NCBI RefSeq assembly: GCF_041053105.1
Contig: NZ_CP163444.1
Span: 5,580,001-5,644,000 of the forward strand
DNA length: 64,000 nt
Direction of reading: 5' to 3'
Source of the DNA: Streptomyces sp. R44
GTDB lineage: Bacteria > Actinomycetota > Actinomycetes > Streptomycetales > Streptomycetaceae
The notes below the pieces were generated by a model, which was not told the DNA's origin, ran no database searches, and saw only the letters and a list, made by a program, of their open reading frames with translations. Shown here in pieces: positions 30,621 to 39,543 of the stretch (positions are counted from its first letter, which is position 1; each line of letters opens with the position of its first letter). Position numbers and translations under genes: made by a program.

Positions 30621-30652
30621 CGCAGCCCGAGCGCTCGTCGGCTTTCTGTTTT
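30616..30652 (+). terminator. Attenuator-like hairpin in the transporter leader
   Basis: GCTGACG (30616-30622) pairs with CGTCGGC (30636-30642, one wobble) and is followed by TTTCTGTTTT. The 3' arm can instead pair perfectly with GCCGAC at 30600-30605, inside the last codons of the leader peptide. Ribosome position could therefore choose between the structures. The inner CGAGCGCTCG palindrome (30628-30637) offers a further competing fold. Confidence 0.5.
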
Positions 30653-30780
30653 CTCGCCGCGCCCGGGTTCTTCATTCCCGCAGGCGCCGTGACTCCCTTT
30701 CGGGCTGATTCCCCGTGCCTGCGGAATTCTCCTCCCCTTTCCCGCAGTTCTCGCCGTTCACCCCGAGAGGTCTCTTTCCG

Positions 30781-32508
30781 ATGCGTCATTCGTCCGTCAT
30801 CTCCCGCCGCGTGGCAGCGGCCGCCGTCAGTGTCGTCCTGGCCTCGGGCGCCGCCGCCTGCGGTCCCGAGGACGCCGGCGCCAAGGGCGGAGCCTCCGGG
30901 AAGGCCGGCGGCGCCCCGCAGAAGGGCGGCACGCTGACCGTCCTCAACAACGAGGCCCAGAGCGACTTCGACCCGGCCCGCCTCTACACCTCCGGCGGCG
31001 GCAACGTCCCCTCGCTCGTCTTCCGTACGCTCACCACCCGCAACCGCGAGGCGGGTGCCGCCGGCGCCCAGGTCGTCCCCGACCTCGCCACCGACATCGG
31101 CCGCCCCAACAAGGACGCCACCGAGTGGACGTACACGCTGAAGGAGGGCCTGAAGTTCGAGGACGGGACGGCCATCACCAGCGCCGACATCAAGTACGGC
31201 ATCGAGCGCTCCTTCGCGGCCGAGCTCTCCGGCGGCGCCCCCTACCTGCGTGACTGGCTCGTCGGCGGCGACACGTACCAGGGCCCGTACAAGGACAAGA
31301 AGGGTCTGGCGTCCATCGTCACCCCCGACGCGCGGACCATCGTCTTCAAGCTGAAGAAGCCCGAGGGCGAGTTCCCCTTCGTCGCCACCCAGACCCAGTT
31401 CGCCCCCGTCCCGAAGGCCAAGGACGCCGGCGCCAAGTACGAGGAGCACCCGGTCTCCTCCGGCCCGTACAAGGTCGTCAAGAACGAGAACGACGGCGAG
31501 CACCTCGTCCTGGAGCGCAACGAGCACTGGGACCCCAAGACCGACGAGGAGCGCAAGGCCTACCCCGACCGCATCGACGTCAAGTCCGGACTCGACGAGG
31601 CCGTCATCAACCAGCGCCTCGCCACCTCCTCCGGCGCCGACACCGCCGCCGTCACCACCGACACCAACCTCGGCCCCGCCGAGCTCGCCCAGATCGGCTC
31701 CGACAAGGCGCTCGCCGCCCGCGTCGGCACCGGCCACTTCGGCTTCACCAACTACATCGCCTTCAACCCGAAGATCAAGCCCTTCGACAACCCGAAGGTC
31801 CGCCAGGCGATCTCGTACGCCGTCAACCGCACCAGCGTCGTCAACGCCGCCGGCGGCTCCGCGCTCGCCGAGCCCGCCACCACCTTCCTGCCCGAGCAGA
31901 AGGCCTTCGGCTTCACGCCGTACGACCACTTCCCGGCCGGGAAGACGGGCGACCCGGCGAAGGCCAAGGAGCTGCTGAAGGAGGCCGGTTACCCGAACGG
32001 GCTGACCGTCACCCTGCTGCACTCCACCGCCCAGAACCGCACCACCAGCCCCGAGATCGCCACCGCCGTCCAGGAGGCGCTCGGCAAGGCCGGCATCACC
32101 GTCAAGCTCGACGGACAGGAGCCCAACTCCTTCAACGAGAAGCGCTGGAGCGTCAAGGACGCCCCCGGCTTCTTCCTCTCCCGCTGGGGCGCCGACTGGC
32201 CGGCCGGCGGCCCGTTCCTCGCGCCGATCTTCGACGGACGCCAGATCGTCACCAACGGCTCCAACTACAACCACGCGCAGCTGAACGACCCGGCGGTCAA
32301 CAAGGAGATCGACGAGATCAACAAGCTGACCGACCTCAAGGCCGCCGCCGCACGCTGGGGCGCCCTCGACAAGAAGATCGGCGAGCAGGCCCTGGACGTG
32401 CCGCTCTTCCACCCGGTCTACAAGCGGCTCGTCGGCAAGGACATCAAGAACGTCGTCATCAGCGACTGGACCGGCGTCCTCGACATCTCGCTGGTCGCGG
32501 TCAAGTGA
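30781..32508 (+). CDS. Peptide ABC transporter substrate-binding lipoprotein
   Basis: A 575-residue SBP_bac_5 (DppA/OppA-like) protein. The signal peptide ends in ASGAAAC with Cys27 as lipid anchor. Family landmarks include GGTLTVLNNEAQSDFDPAR, WTYTLKEGLKFEDGT, ITSADIKYGIERSF, ISSGPYKV-type (VSSGPYKV), LERNEHWD and VRQAISYAVNR. It captures di- or oligopeptides outside the cell for the permease encoded downstream. The start at ATG 30781 is preceded by GAGAGG about 10 nt upstream. The stop overlaps the next start as GTGA. Confidence 0.92.
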   Translation: MRHSSVISRRVAAAAVSVVLASGAAACGPEDAGAKGGASGKAGGAPQKGGTLTVLNNEAQSDFDPARLYTSGGGNVPSLVFRTLTTRNREAGAAGAQVVPDLATDIGRPNKDATEWTYTLKEGLKFEDGTAITSADIKYGIERSFAAELSGGAPYLRDWLVGGDTYQGPYKDKKGLASIVTPDARTIVFKLKKPEGEFPFVATQTQFAPVPKAKDAGAKYEEHPVSSGPYKVVKNENDGEHLVLERNEHWDPKTDEERKAYPDRIDVKSGLDEAVINQRLATSSGADTAAVTTDTNLGPAELAQIGSDKALAARVGTGHFGFTNYIAFNPKIKPFDNPKVRQAISYAVNRTSVVNAAGGSALAEPATTFLPEQKAFGFTPYDHFPAGKTGDPAKAKELLKEAGYPNGLTVTLLHSTAQNRTTSPEIATAVQEALGKAGITVKLDGQEPNSFNEKRWSVKDAPGFFLSRWGADWPAGGPFLAPIFDGRQIVTNGSNYNHAQLNDPAVNKEIDEINKLTDLKAAAARWGALDKKIGEQALDVPLFHPVYKRLVGKDIKNVVISDWTGVLDISLVAVK

Positions 32509-33482
32509 CCTCGCTGACCGACGCACCGGCGCCCGTGGCGGGTCTTCCCGCCACGGGCGCCGCCCGGCAGGTGTGGCGGAGGCTCCGCACCCGCCCCGCC
32601 GCCCTCGCCGCCGCCTCCGTCCTCGCCCTGCTCGTCCTGCTCGCCGTCGCCGCGCCGCTGTTCGCGGCCCTCACCGGCCAGGACCCGCACACGTTCCACG
32701 ACGAGCTCGTGGACTCCGCCCGCGGCGGCGTCCCGTACGGCTCCTTCGGCGGGATCAGCGCCGACCACTGGCTCGGCGTCGAACCCGGCACCGGCCGCGA
32801 CCTGTTCGTCCGGCTCCTGTACGGCGCGCGCATCTCGCTGCTCGTCGCCGTCGGCGCCACCGTCGTCCAGGTCCTCATCGGACTGCTAGTCGGCCTCGCC
32901 GCCGGACTCGGCAACCGCTGGGTCGACGGGGCCCTCGGCCGGATCACCGACGTCTTCCTCGCGCTGCCGTTCCTCGTGTTCGCCATCGCGCTCACCGCCG
33001 TCGTCCCCCGCGACTTCCCGCGCCCCCTGCTGCTGATCCTGGTCATCGGACTGCTCGGCTGGGCCGGCACCTCCCGGATCGTGCGCGCCCAGACCCTCAC
33101 CCTCAAGGGTCTCGACTTCGTCGCCGCCTCCCGGCTCGCCGGCTCGGGACGGTGGCGGACCGCCCGGCGCGAACTGCTGCCCTCGCTCGCCGCGCCCGTC
33201 ATCACGTACGCGGCGATCCTCGTCCCCACCAACATCGTGTTCGAGGCCTCGCTCTCCTTCCTCGGCGTGGGCGTCACCCCGCCCACCCCCTCCTGGGGGC
33301 AGATGCTGTCCACCGCGCAGACCTGGTTCCGGGCCGACCCGGCGTACGTGCTGCTCCCCGCGGGACTGCTCTTCACGACCGTGCTCGCCTTCACCGTCCT
33401 CGGCGACGCCGTCCGCACCGCCCTCGACCCGCGCGAGGCCGGCCGGCTCGGCGTGGGCACGCGAAAGGAGACCTCCCGATGA
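32505..33482 (+). CDS. dppC: Peptide ABC transporter permease (DppC type)
   Basis: A 325-residue inner-membrane permease with an N-terminal membrane anchor (LAAASVLALLVLLAVAAPLF) and five further helices. The EAA-type loop for docking the ATPases is seen around FVAASRLAGSGRWRTARRELLP, and the periplasmic start HWLGVEPGTGRDLFVRLLYG is typical of DppC/OppC. The start GTG overlaps the stop of the binding-protein gene. The order C before B is unusual compared with the standard dppABCDF order. Confidence 0.92.
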   Translation: MTSLTDAPAPVAGLPATGAARQVWRRLRTRPAALAAASVLALLVLLAVAAPLFAALTGQDPHTFHDELVDSARGGVPYGSFGGISADHWLGVEPGTGRDLFVRLLYGARISLLVAVGATVVQVLIGLLVGLAAGLGNRWVDGALGRITDVFLALPFLVFAIALTAVVPRDFPRPLLLILVIGLLGWAGTSRIVRAQTLTLKGLDFVAASRLAGSGRWRTARRELLPSLAAPVITYAAILVPTNIVFEASLSFLGVGVTPPTPSWGQMLSTAQTWFRADPAYVLLPAGLLFTTVLAFTVLGDAVRTALDPREAGRLGVGTRKETSR

Positions 33483-34468
33483 CCCGCTACGTCCTGAAGC
33501 GGCTCGCGGGCGCCGTGCTCGTCCTCCTCGCGCTCTCCGTCCTCGTCTACGCGCTGTTCTACGTCGCGCCGGGCGACCCCGCCCGGCTCGCCTGCGGCGA
33601 ACGCTGCAACCCGCAGCAGATCGCCCAGGTGCGCGAGCAACTCGGCCTGAAACAGAGCGTGTTCGCCCAGTACCTGCACTTCCTCCAGGGCGTCCTCGCC
33701 GGCCGCGAGTACTCCACCGGCACCGGAGTGCTGCACTGCGACGCGCCCTGCCTCGGCCTGTCGTACCAGACCGACCAGCAGGTCACCGAGCTCATCCTGG
33801 ACCGGCTGCCCGCCACCGCCTCGCTCGCCCTCGGCGCCATGGTGATCTGGCTCGTCGTCGGCATCGGCACCGGGCTGCTCTCCGCGCTCCGGCGCGGCGG
33901 ACTCACCGAGCGGACCCTCACCGTCCTCACCCTCGCGGGCACCGGCACGCCCGTCTTCATCCTGGGCCTGCTGCTGCTCATGGCCGTCTGCGCCTACCTC
34001 CAGTGGCTGCCCTTCCCGACGTACGTGCCGCTCGGCGAGGACCCCGAGCAGTGGGCCTGGAACATGCTGCTGCCCTGGCTCACCCTCGGCTTCTTCGAAT
34101 CGGCCAAGTATGCGCGGCTCACCCGGAGTTCCACCCTGGAGACGCTCGCCGAGGACCACATCCGCACCTTCCGCGCCTACGGGGTGGGGGAGCGGTCCGT
34201 CGTCGCCCGCCACGCGCTGCGCGGCGCCGTGCCGCCGGTCATCGCGCTCAGCGCCATCGACCTCGGCACCATGTTCGGCGGCGCCGTGCTCACCGAGTCG
34301 CTCTTCGGCATCCCCGGGCTCGGCAAGACCCTCATCGACGGCGTCCGCACCATCGACCTGCCGATCGTCGTCGGGATCGTGCTCCTCACCGGGGTCGCCG
34401 TGGTCCTCGCGAACGTCGTCGCCGACCTCCTCTACGCCCTCGCCGACCGAAGGGTCGCCCTGACATGA
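33479..34468 (+). CDS. dppB: Peptide ABC transporter permease (DppB type)
   Basis: A 329-residue permease with six membrane helices. MTRYVLKRLAGAVLVLLALS, FYVAPGDPA, and the EAA-like loop (HIRTFRAYGVGERSVVARHAL) are typical of DppB/OppB. The segment between helices 1 and 2 has four Cys (ACGERC and HCDAPC), which could form disulfides outside the cell. The start overlaps the dppC stop as ATGA, and the stop overlaps the ATPase start as ATGA: strict translational coupling. Confidence 0.92.
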   Translation: MTRYVLKRLAGAVLVLLALSVLVYALFYVAPGDPARLACGERCNPQQIAQVREQLGLKQSVFAQYLHFLQGVLAGREYSTGTGVLHCDAPCLGLSYQTDQQVTELILDRLPATASLALGAMVIWLVVGIGTGLLSALRRGGLTERTLTVLTLAGTGTPVFILGLLLLMAVCAYLQWLPFPTYVPLGEDPEQWAWNMLLPWLTLGFFESAKYARLTRSSTLETLAEDHIRTFRAYGVGERSVVARHALRGAVPPVIALSAIDLGTMFGGAVLTESLFGIPGLGKTLIDGVRTIDLPIVVGIVLLTGVAVVLANVVADLLYALADRRVALT

Positions 34469-36102
34469 CGCTCCGCACCACCACTCCGCTCGTGGAGGTC
34501 GACGGCCTCACCGTCGAGTTCGACGGGGCCGTACGGGCCGTCGACGGGCTCTCCTTCACCCTCGGCGAGGGCCGCGCGCTCGCCCTCGTCGGCGAGTCCG
34601 GCAGCGGCAAGTCCACCGTCGCCGGGGCCCTCCTCGGCCTCCACCGGGGGACCGGCGCGCGGGTCGGCGGCACCGTGCGGGTCGACGGCATCGACGTCGG
34701 CGCCGCCACCCCCGCCGAGCTGCGGCGACTGCGCGGCGGGGTCGCCGCCATGGTCTTCCAGGACCCGCTGTCCGCCCTCGACCCCTACTACGCCGTCGGC
34801 GACCAGATCGCCGAGGTCCACCGGATCCACCATCCGGTCTCCCGGAAGGCCGCCCGGGCCCGCGCCGTCGAGGTCCTCGACCGGGTCGGCATCCCCGACG
34901 CGGCCCGCCGCTCCCGCTCCCGCCCGCACGAGTTCAGCGGCGGCATGCGGCAGCGCGCCCTCCTCGCCATGGCCCTCGCCTGCGAGCCGAGACTCCTCGT
35001 CGCCGACGAACCCACCACCGCCCTCGACGTCACCGTCCAGGCCCAGATCCTCGACCTGCTCCACGAGCTGCGGCGCGAGACCGGCACCGCGCTGCTCCTC
35101 GTCACCCACGACGTCGGCGTCGCCGCCGAGAGCGTCGACGAGGTGCTCGTCATGCGCGGCGGACGCGAGGTCGAGCGCGGCCCCGTCACCGAGGTGCTCG
35201 GCGCGCCCTCGGAGCCGTACACCCGCGCCCTGCTCTCCGCCGTGCCCCGGCTCGACGGGCCGGAGAGGACCCCCGCCGAGAAGGGCGAGGTCCTGCTCGA
35301 AGCGGTCGGACTGCGCCGGGAGTTCGGACGGCGCGGGGCCGCCGTGACCGCCGTCGACGGGGTCTCCCTCACCGTCCGCGCCGGCGAGACCCTCGGCGTG
35401 GTCGGGGAGTCCGGCAGCGGCAAGACCACCCTCGGCCGGATGCTCGTGAGGCTCCTCGACCCGAGCGGCGGCGAACTCCGTTACCGGGGCACGGAGATCG
35501 GCGCCCTGCCGGAGCGGGAGCTGCGCCCGTACCGGCGCGAGCTCCAGATGGTCTTCCAGGACCCGGTCGCCTCCCTCAACCCGCGCCGCTCCGTCGGCGA
35601 GTCGATCGCCGACCCGCTGCGCGTGGCGGGGGAGCGGGACGAGACCCGGATCCGGGGCCGGGTGCGCGAACTGCTCGACCGGGTGGGGCTCGACCCCGAC
35701 CGGTACGAGGCCTATCCGCACGAGTTCAGCGGCGGCCAGCGCCAGCGCGTCGGCATCGCCCGCGCGCTCGCCGCCGAACCCCGGATCGTCGTCTGCGACG
35801 AACCCGTCTCCGCGCTCGACGTCACCACCCAGGCCCAGGTGACCGCGCTGCTCGCCGAGCTCCAGGCCGAACTCGGCCTCGGGCTCGTCTTCATCGCCCA
35901 CGACCTCGCGGTCGTCCGGCAGGTCAGCGACCGGGTCGCCGTCATGCGCGGGGGCCGGATCGTCGAACAGGGCACCGTCGCCGAGGTGTACGGCGCGCCC
36001 CAGGATCCGTACACCCGGCAGCTGCTCGCCGCCGTCCCCTCGCTCGATCCGGTGCTCGCGGCGGAGCGCCGGGAACGCCGCCAGGAGCTGGCCGCCGCCT
36101 GA
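34465..36102 (+). CDS. Fused DppD-DppF dual ATPase of the peptide transporter
   Basis: A 545-residue protein holding two complete ABC ATPase domains in one chain, which replaces the separate DppD and DppF subunits. Each half has Walker A (GESGSGKST near 48; GESGSGKTT near 317), Q-loop VFQDP, signature ([18 protein letters not shown]), Walker B ([24 protein letters not shown]) and switch His (THDVG; AHDLA). It should power peptide uptake by the DppBC-like permeases. It is the last gene of the operon and is followed by a strong hairpin. Confidence 0.93.
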   Translation: MTLRTTTPLVEVDGLTVEFDGAVRAVDGLSFTLGEGRALALVGESGSGKSTVAGALLGLHRGTGARVGGTVRVDGIDVGAATPAELRRLRGGVAAMVFQDPLSALDPYYAVGDQIAEVHRIHHPVSRKAARARAVEVLDRVGIPDAARRSRSRPHEFSGGMRQRALLAMALACEPRLLVADEPTTALDVTVQAQILDLLHELRRETGTALLLVTHDVGVAAESVDEVLVMRGGREVERGPVTEVLGAPSEPYTRALLSAVPRLDGPERTPAEKGEVLLEAVGLRREFGRRGAAVTAVDGVSLTVRAGETLGVVGESGSGKTTLGRMLVRLLDPSGGELRYRGTEIGALPERELRPYRRELQMVFQDPVASLNPRRSVGESIADPLRVAGERDETRIRGRVRELLDRVGLDPDRYEAYPHEFSGGQRQRVGIARALAAEPRIVVCDEPVSALDVTTQAQVTALLAELQAELGLGLVFIAHDLAVVRQVSDRVAVMRGGRIVEQGTVAEVYGAPQDPYTRQLLAAVPSLDPVLAAERRERRQELAAA

Positions 36103-36177
36103 CGCTCCGTGATGGATCCGCCGCGTAGCGCGACAGAACGCGACCGGGGTGGGAAAGTTACGTGCATTCACCCCTTC

Positions 36178-36213
36178 CGGTGGTGCGACGGACAACCGTC
36201 CGTCGCACCACCG
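36178..36213. terminator. Strong hairpin, 16-bp stem
   Basis: CGGTGGTGCGACGGAC (36178-36193) and its perfect complement (36198-36213) enclose a 4-nt loop. It lies between the transporter operon and the glycosyltransferase gene, and may be the terminator of the first or an operator of the second. There is no clear T-run. Confidence 0.65.
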
Positions 36214-36292
36214 CTGTCTCCGCTTACGTTCTTCCCGCTGCGAGTCACCGGACCGAAGGTGACCGCCGTCAAGGGAGATCGGGGGTGCACGC

Positions 36293-37963
36293 GTGCGGAT
36301 CGGACTGCTCACGGAGGGTGGCTACCCGTACGCCACCGGTGAGTCCGGACGGTGGTGCGAACGGCTCGTCCACGGGCTCGGACAGCACCGCTTCGACCTC
36401 TACGCCCTCGGCCGGACCGGCACCCCGCCGCCCCTGCCGCAGAACGCCCCGGGGCGAACCGGCACCCCGGCGCCCCTCCCGCCGAACGCCCGCGTCGTCC
36501 GCACCGGCGACCCAGGCGGCCCCGACACCGCCCCGCCGGCCGGCGGCCCCTGCGGGCACCGCGCCTCCCGCCGGGCCTACGGGCGCCACGAGCGGCGCCG
36601 CTTCACCGAGGCCTACCACCGGCTCGCCACCGGACTCTGCGCCGAGGACGACCCGACCTCCTTCGCCGAGGGGCTCTACGCCCTCGCCGAACTCGCCCGC
36701 GAGCGCGGCGGACTGCCCGGGGCGCTGCGCTCCGACGACGCCGTCCGCGCCCTGGAGGCCGCCTGCCGCGCGCCCGGCGCACGCCGGGGTGCGGCCGCCG
36801 CCGGACTCCGCGACCACCTCGCCTTCGCCGAACACCTGGAGCGGGCCCTGCGCCCCCTCTCCCTCGACTGGTACGGGGACGACGCGCTCGGCGCGGCCGA
36901 CCTCTGCCACGCCGCCGGCGGAGGCACCACGGCACTCCCCGGGCTGCTGGCCAAACGCTTCTTCGGCACCCCGCTGCTCGTCACCGAGTACGGCGTCCCG
37001 CTCCGCGCCCACTACCTCTCGGCGGCCGGCGCCGACCGCTCCGCCCCCCTCCGCGCCCTGCTCGCCGCCCTCCACGGCCGGCTAGCCGGCGAGATCTACC
37101 GGCAGGCCGCCCTCCTCACCCCCGGCAACGCCCACGCCCGCCGCTGGCAGGAGAAGTGCGGCGCAGACCGGGCCCGCATCCGCACCGTCCACCCCGGCAT
37201 GGCCGCCGAACGCTTCGCCGAGGTCGGCGAGGACGAGGAGAGCGGCGACCCCGCCACCCTCGTCTGGGTCGGCCGCGTCGAACCCGCCAAGGACCTCATC
37301 GGCCTCCTCCACGCCTTCGCCGAGATCCGCGCCCGCCAGCCCGACGCCCGCCTCCGGATCGTCGCCGTGCCCGACCGCGAACCCGGCGCCCGCTCCTACC
37401 TCACGTACTGCAAGGGGCTCGCGGCCCAGCTCTTCCCCGACGAGGCCGCCGGCGCACACGCCGTCGGCGAGAACCCCGTCACCTTCGAGGAGCTCGGCGG
37501 CCCGGAGGCGCCCACCCTGGAGGACACGTACGCCTCGGGCGCGCTCGTCGTCATGTCCAGCCTCGTCGAGGGCTTCCCAGCGAGCCTCGTCGAGGCGATG
37601 TTCTGCGCGCGGGCCACCGTCTCCACCGACGTCGGCGCCGTCGTCGAGATCATCGGCGGCACCGGCCTCGTCGTCCCCCCGCGCAACCCCCGGGCGCTCG
37701 CCGACGCGTGCCTCGCGCTGCTCCGCGACCCCGAGCGCCGCTTCCGGCTCGGCGCCGCGGCCCGCGCCCGCGCGCTCGAACTCTTCACGGTGGAACAGAA
37801 CCTCGCCGCGTTCCGCGGCATCTACCTCGAACTCCTCTCCCACGCGCCGGTGCGCCGCCGCCCCGGGGACGGCGTTCCCTTCGCCCACCCGGCCGAGGCC
37901 CATGTGCCGGGCAGCTGGGCGCACAAGACCGTGACCGCGGGGACAGGAGCCCCCGATGCCTGA
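36293..37963 (+). CDS. DUF3492/GT4 glycosyltransferase, PelF-like
   Basis: A 556-residue cytoplasmic glycosyltransferase. The N-terminus (MRIGLLTEGGYPYATGESG, WCERLVHGL) is the DUF3492 signature; this family includes PelF, the UDP-GalNAc-using transferase of the Pel polysaccharide. The C-terminal GT4 half has WVGRVEPAKDL and the retaining E-x7-E motif in VEGFPASLVEAM (about 425-433). Low-complexity stretches GRTGTPPPLPQ and GRTGTPAPLPP are a short duplication near residue 45. The GTG start at 36293 begins the five-gene operon. Pel-type activity is inferred. Confidence 0.88.
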   Translation: MRIGLLTEGGYPYATGESGRWCERLVHGLGQHRFDLYALGRTGTPPPLPQNAPGRTGTPAPLPPNARVVRTGDPGGPDTAPPAGGPCGHRASRRAYGRHERRRFTEAYHRLATGLCAEDDPTSFAEGLYALAELARERGGLPGALRSDDAVRALEAACRAPGARRGAAAAGLRDHLAFAEHLERALRPLSLDWYGDDALGAADLCHAAGGGTTALPGLLAKRFFGTPLLVTEYGVPLRAHYLSAAGADRSAPLRALLAALHGRLAGEIYRQAALLTPGNAHARRWQEKCGADRARIRTVHPGMAAERFAEVGEDEESGDPATLVWVGRVEPAKDLIGLLHAFAEIRARQPDARLRIVAVPDREPGARSYLTYCKGLAAQLFPDEAAGAHAVGENPVTFEELGGPEAPTLEDTYASGALVVMSSLVEGFPASLVEAMFCARATVSTDVGAVVEIIGGTGLVVPPRNPRALADACLALLRDPERRFRLGAAARARALELFTVEQNLAAFRGIYLELLSHAPVRRRPGDGVPFAHPAEAHVPGSWAHKTVTAGTGAPDA

Positions 37964-37976
37964 AGGAGGCACCCCC

Positions 37977-39410
37977 ATGCGCGGCTCCGCCGCCCCGACG
38001 AGCCCCGGAGCCTGGGACGCCCGCTCCGAAGCCCTCCTCGGCACCCCCGCCCTCACGGCCGCCGCCGGCCTCGACCTGCGCGCGCCCGTCGCCGAGGACG
38101 AGGCCGCACCCTCCGGGATAGCCCCGGCCCCGGGGGCGGGCGCGGCATGGGAACCGAGTCCGGCGCCGGACGCCCCGGTCCCGAGACCGGATGCCACGGA
38201 CACGAGACCGGATGCCACGGACCCGGGACCGGATGCCCCGGAACCGGACCTGGACCCGGACCCGTCGGGCCCGCACCCGGCATCGGACCCGCACCCGGCA
38301 TCGGACCCGGCCGACCCCTCGGCGGCCGAGGCCCGCACCCGTTCGGGCGCGGACGGCGCCCCCGCGCGCCCCCGCCCCCGGCGCGGGAACGCCGACCCCG
38401 TGAAAGTGCTCATGCACCGGCACCGGGAGCTCTGCGAGCGGGCCGTCGACCCCCTGGAGATCGCCGCCGGCCTCGAAGCGCAGGGCTTCACCGACCGGAC
38501 CGCCGCGCGCTTCCGGCACCGGGACGTCTTCTCGCTCGCCGAAGAGCTGTACGTGCGCGTGCCGCGCGGACAGGAGAAGCCCGCGCCCCCCGCGGAGCCG
38601 GCGCCGGCCCGGGCGCCCTGGGCGCTCGCCGTCCTCGCCCCCGGCGGGGCCGCCGCGCTCACCGGACTCGGCCTCGCCCTCACCTACGGGCCCGTACGGC
38701 TCGCCGTCGGGGCCGCCGGGGCACTCGCCCTCGTCGCGGCCCTGCTCCTCGCCGTCCGCCGAGGTCCCTTCCGCGCCCCCGACGGAGGGCGCGTCCCCAC
38801 CGCCGGGCTCTGGACCCTCTGGCTGCTTGCGTACGCGGCCGGGGGCGACGGACTCCTGGAGGAGGTCCTCAGCGGCGGCCCCGACGGGCCCTGGGCACTC
38901 ACCCCCGCGCCGCTCCTGGGCCTCGCCCTCGCCGTCGCCCCCGCCGCCTGGGGCGCCCACCTCTTCGCCCGCCGCGCCCGCCGCCGCCTCGCCGACAGCC
39001 GCGGCCTCGCCGACTTCGCCGCCGCCACCCGGCCGCTGCTCCTCGGCACCGTGACCCTCCAACTCCTCGCCCTCGCCGCCCTGCTCGCCCTCACCGGGTT
39101 CAGCCCGGGAGCCCTCGCGCTCGGGGCGCTCCTGCTCCTCGCCCGGCTCCTCACCGTCCATGGCTTCCCCGAGACGGCCGCCGCCGCCCTCGCCGCCACC
39201 TGCGCCGCCGAGGCCCTCGCCCTCGCGAGCGTCCTCGCCGCCCGCGTCCCCCTCCCCGGCTTCGACGCGCTCGCCGCCCCGGTGCGCGCCCTCGTCGAGA
39301 CCTGGGGCCCCGGGGCCGTACCCACCCTCGTCTGCGGCGGCGCCGCCCTCGGCCTGCTGGCCCACGCGACCACTGCCCTGGCCCGGGCCTCCGCCCACGC
39401 CACCCCGTGA
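37977..39410 (+). CDS. Multi-pass membrane protein of the polysaccharide operon
   Basis: A 477-residue protein. Residues 1-135 are disordered and repetitive (RPDATDTRPDATDPGPDAP, PHPASDPHPASDP). A conserved soluble segment follows (ELCERAVDPLEIAAGLEAQGF, RFRHRDVFSLAEELYVRVPR), then about eight membrane helices. The position after a PelF-like transferase suggests an export or scaffold role like PelG/PelD, but I see no family motif to confirm it. ATG at 37977 with AAGGAGG is preferred over an ATG at 37956 that overlaps the previous gene. Confidence 0.75.
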   Translation: MRGSAAPTSPGAWDARSEALLGTPALTAAAGLDLRAPVAEDEAAPSGIAPAPGAGAAWEPSPAPDAPVPRPDATDTRPDATDPGPDAPEPDLDPDPSGPHPASDPHPASDPADPSAAEARTRSGADGAPARPRPRRGNADPVKVLMHRHRELCERAVDPLEIAAGLEAQGFTDRTAARFRHRDVFSLAEELYVRVPRGQEKPAPPAEPAPARAPWALAVLAPGGAAALTGLGLALTYGPVRLAVGAAGALALVAALLLAVRRGPFRAPDGGRVPTAGLWTLWLLAYAAGGDGLLEEVLSGGPDGPWALTPAPLLGLALAVAPAAWGAHLFARRARRRLADSRGLADFAAATRPLLLGTVTLQLLALAALLALTGFSPGALALGALLLLARLLTVHGFPETAAAALAATCAAEALALASVLAARVPLPGFDALAAPVRALVETWGPGAVPTLVCGGAALGLLAHATTALARASAHATP

Positions 39411-39489
39411 ACCCCCGTGCACCCGCGGAGCCGACGCCGCGGGCGCGCCCCGTCACCTCTCTCATCACCCCGCAAGGAGAACGAAGACC

Positions 39490-39543
39490 ATGACCCCTCA
39501 ACCCCAAGCACCGGCCGGTCGGCACGAAGGGGCCGCACGATGA
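39490..39543 (+). CDS. 17-residue coupled small ORF
   Basis: MTPQPQAPAGRHEGAAR, preceded by AAGGAGA about 8 nt upstream and ending in ATGA, where the ATG is the start of the epimerase gene. The epimerase has only a weak site of its own (GAAGGGG about 10 nt upstream), so this ORF probably delivers ribosomes to it. Whether the peptide itself matters is unknown. Confidence 0.6.
   Translation: MTPQPQAPAGRHEGAAR

Noticed and set aside
30424..30780. Riboswitch
   Set aside because: The leader has an ORF and an attenuator-like hairpin, but I see no conserved aptamer core of a known class.
34432..36312. Minus-strand frame opposite the fused ATPase
   Set aside because: Gly/Glu/Asp-rich shadow of a gene with complete ABC motifs on the other strand.
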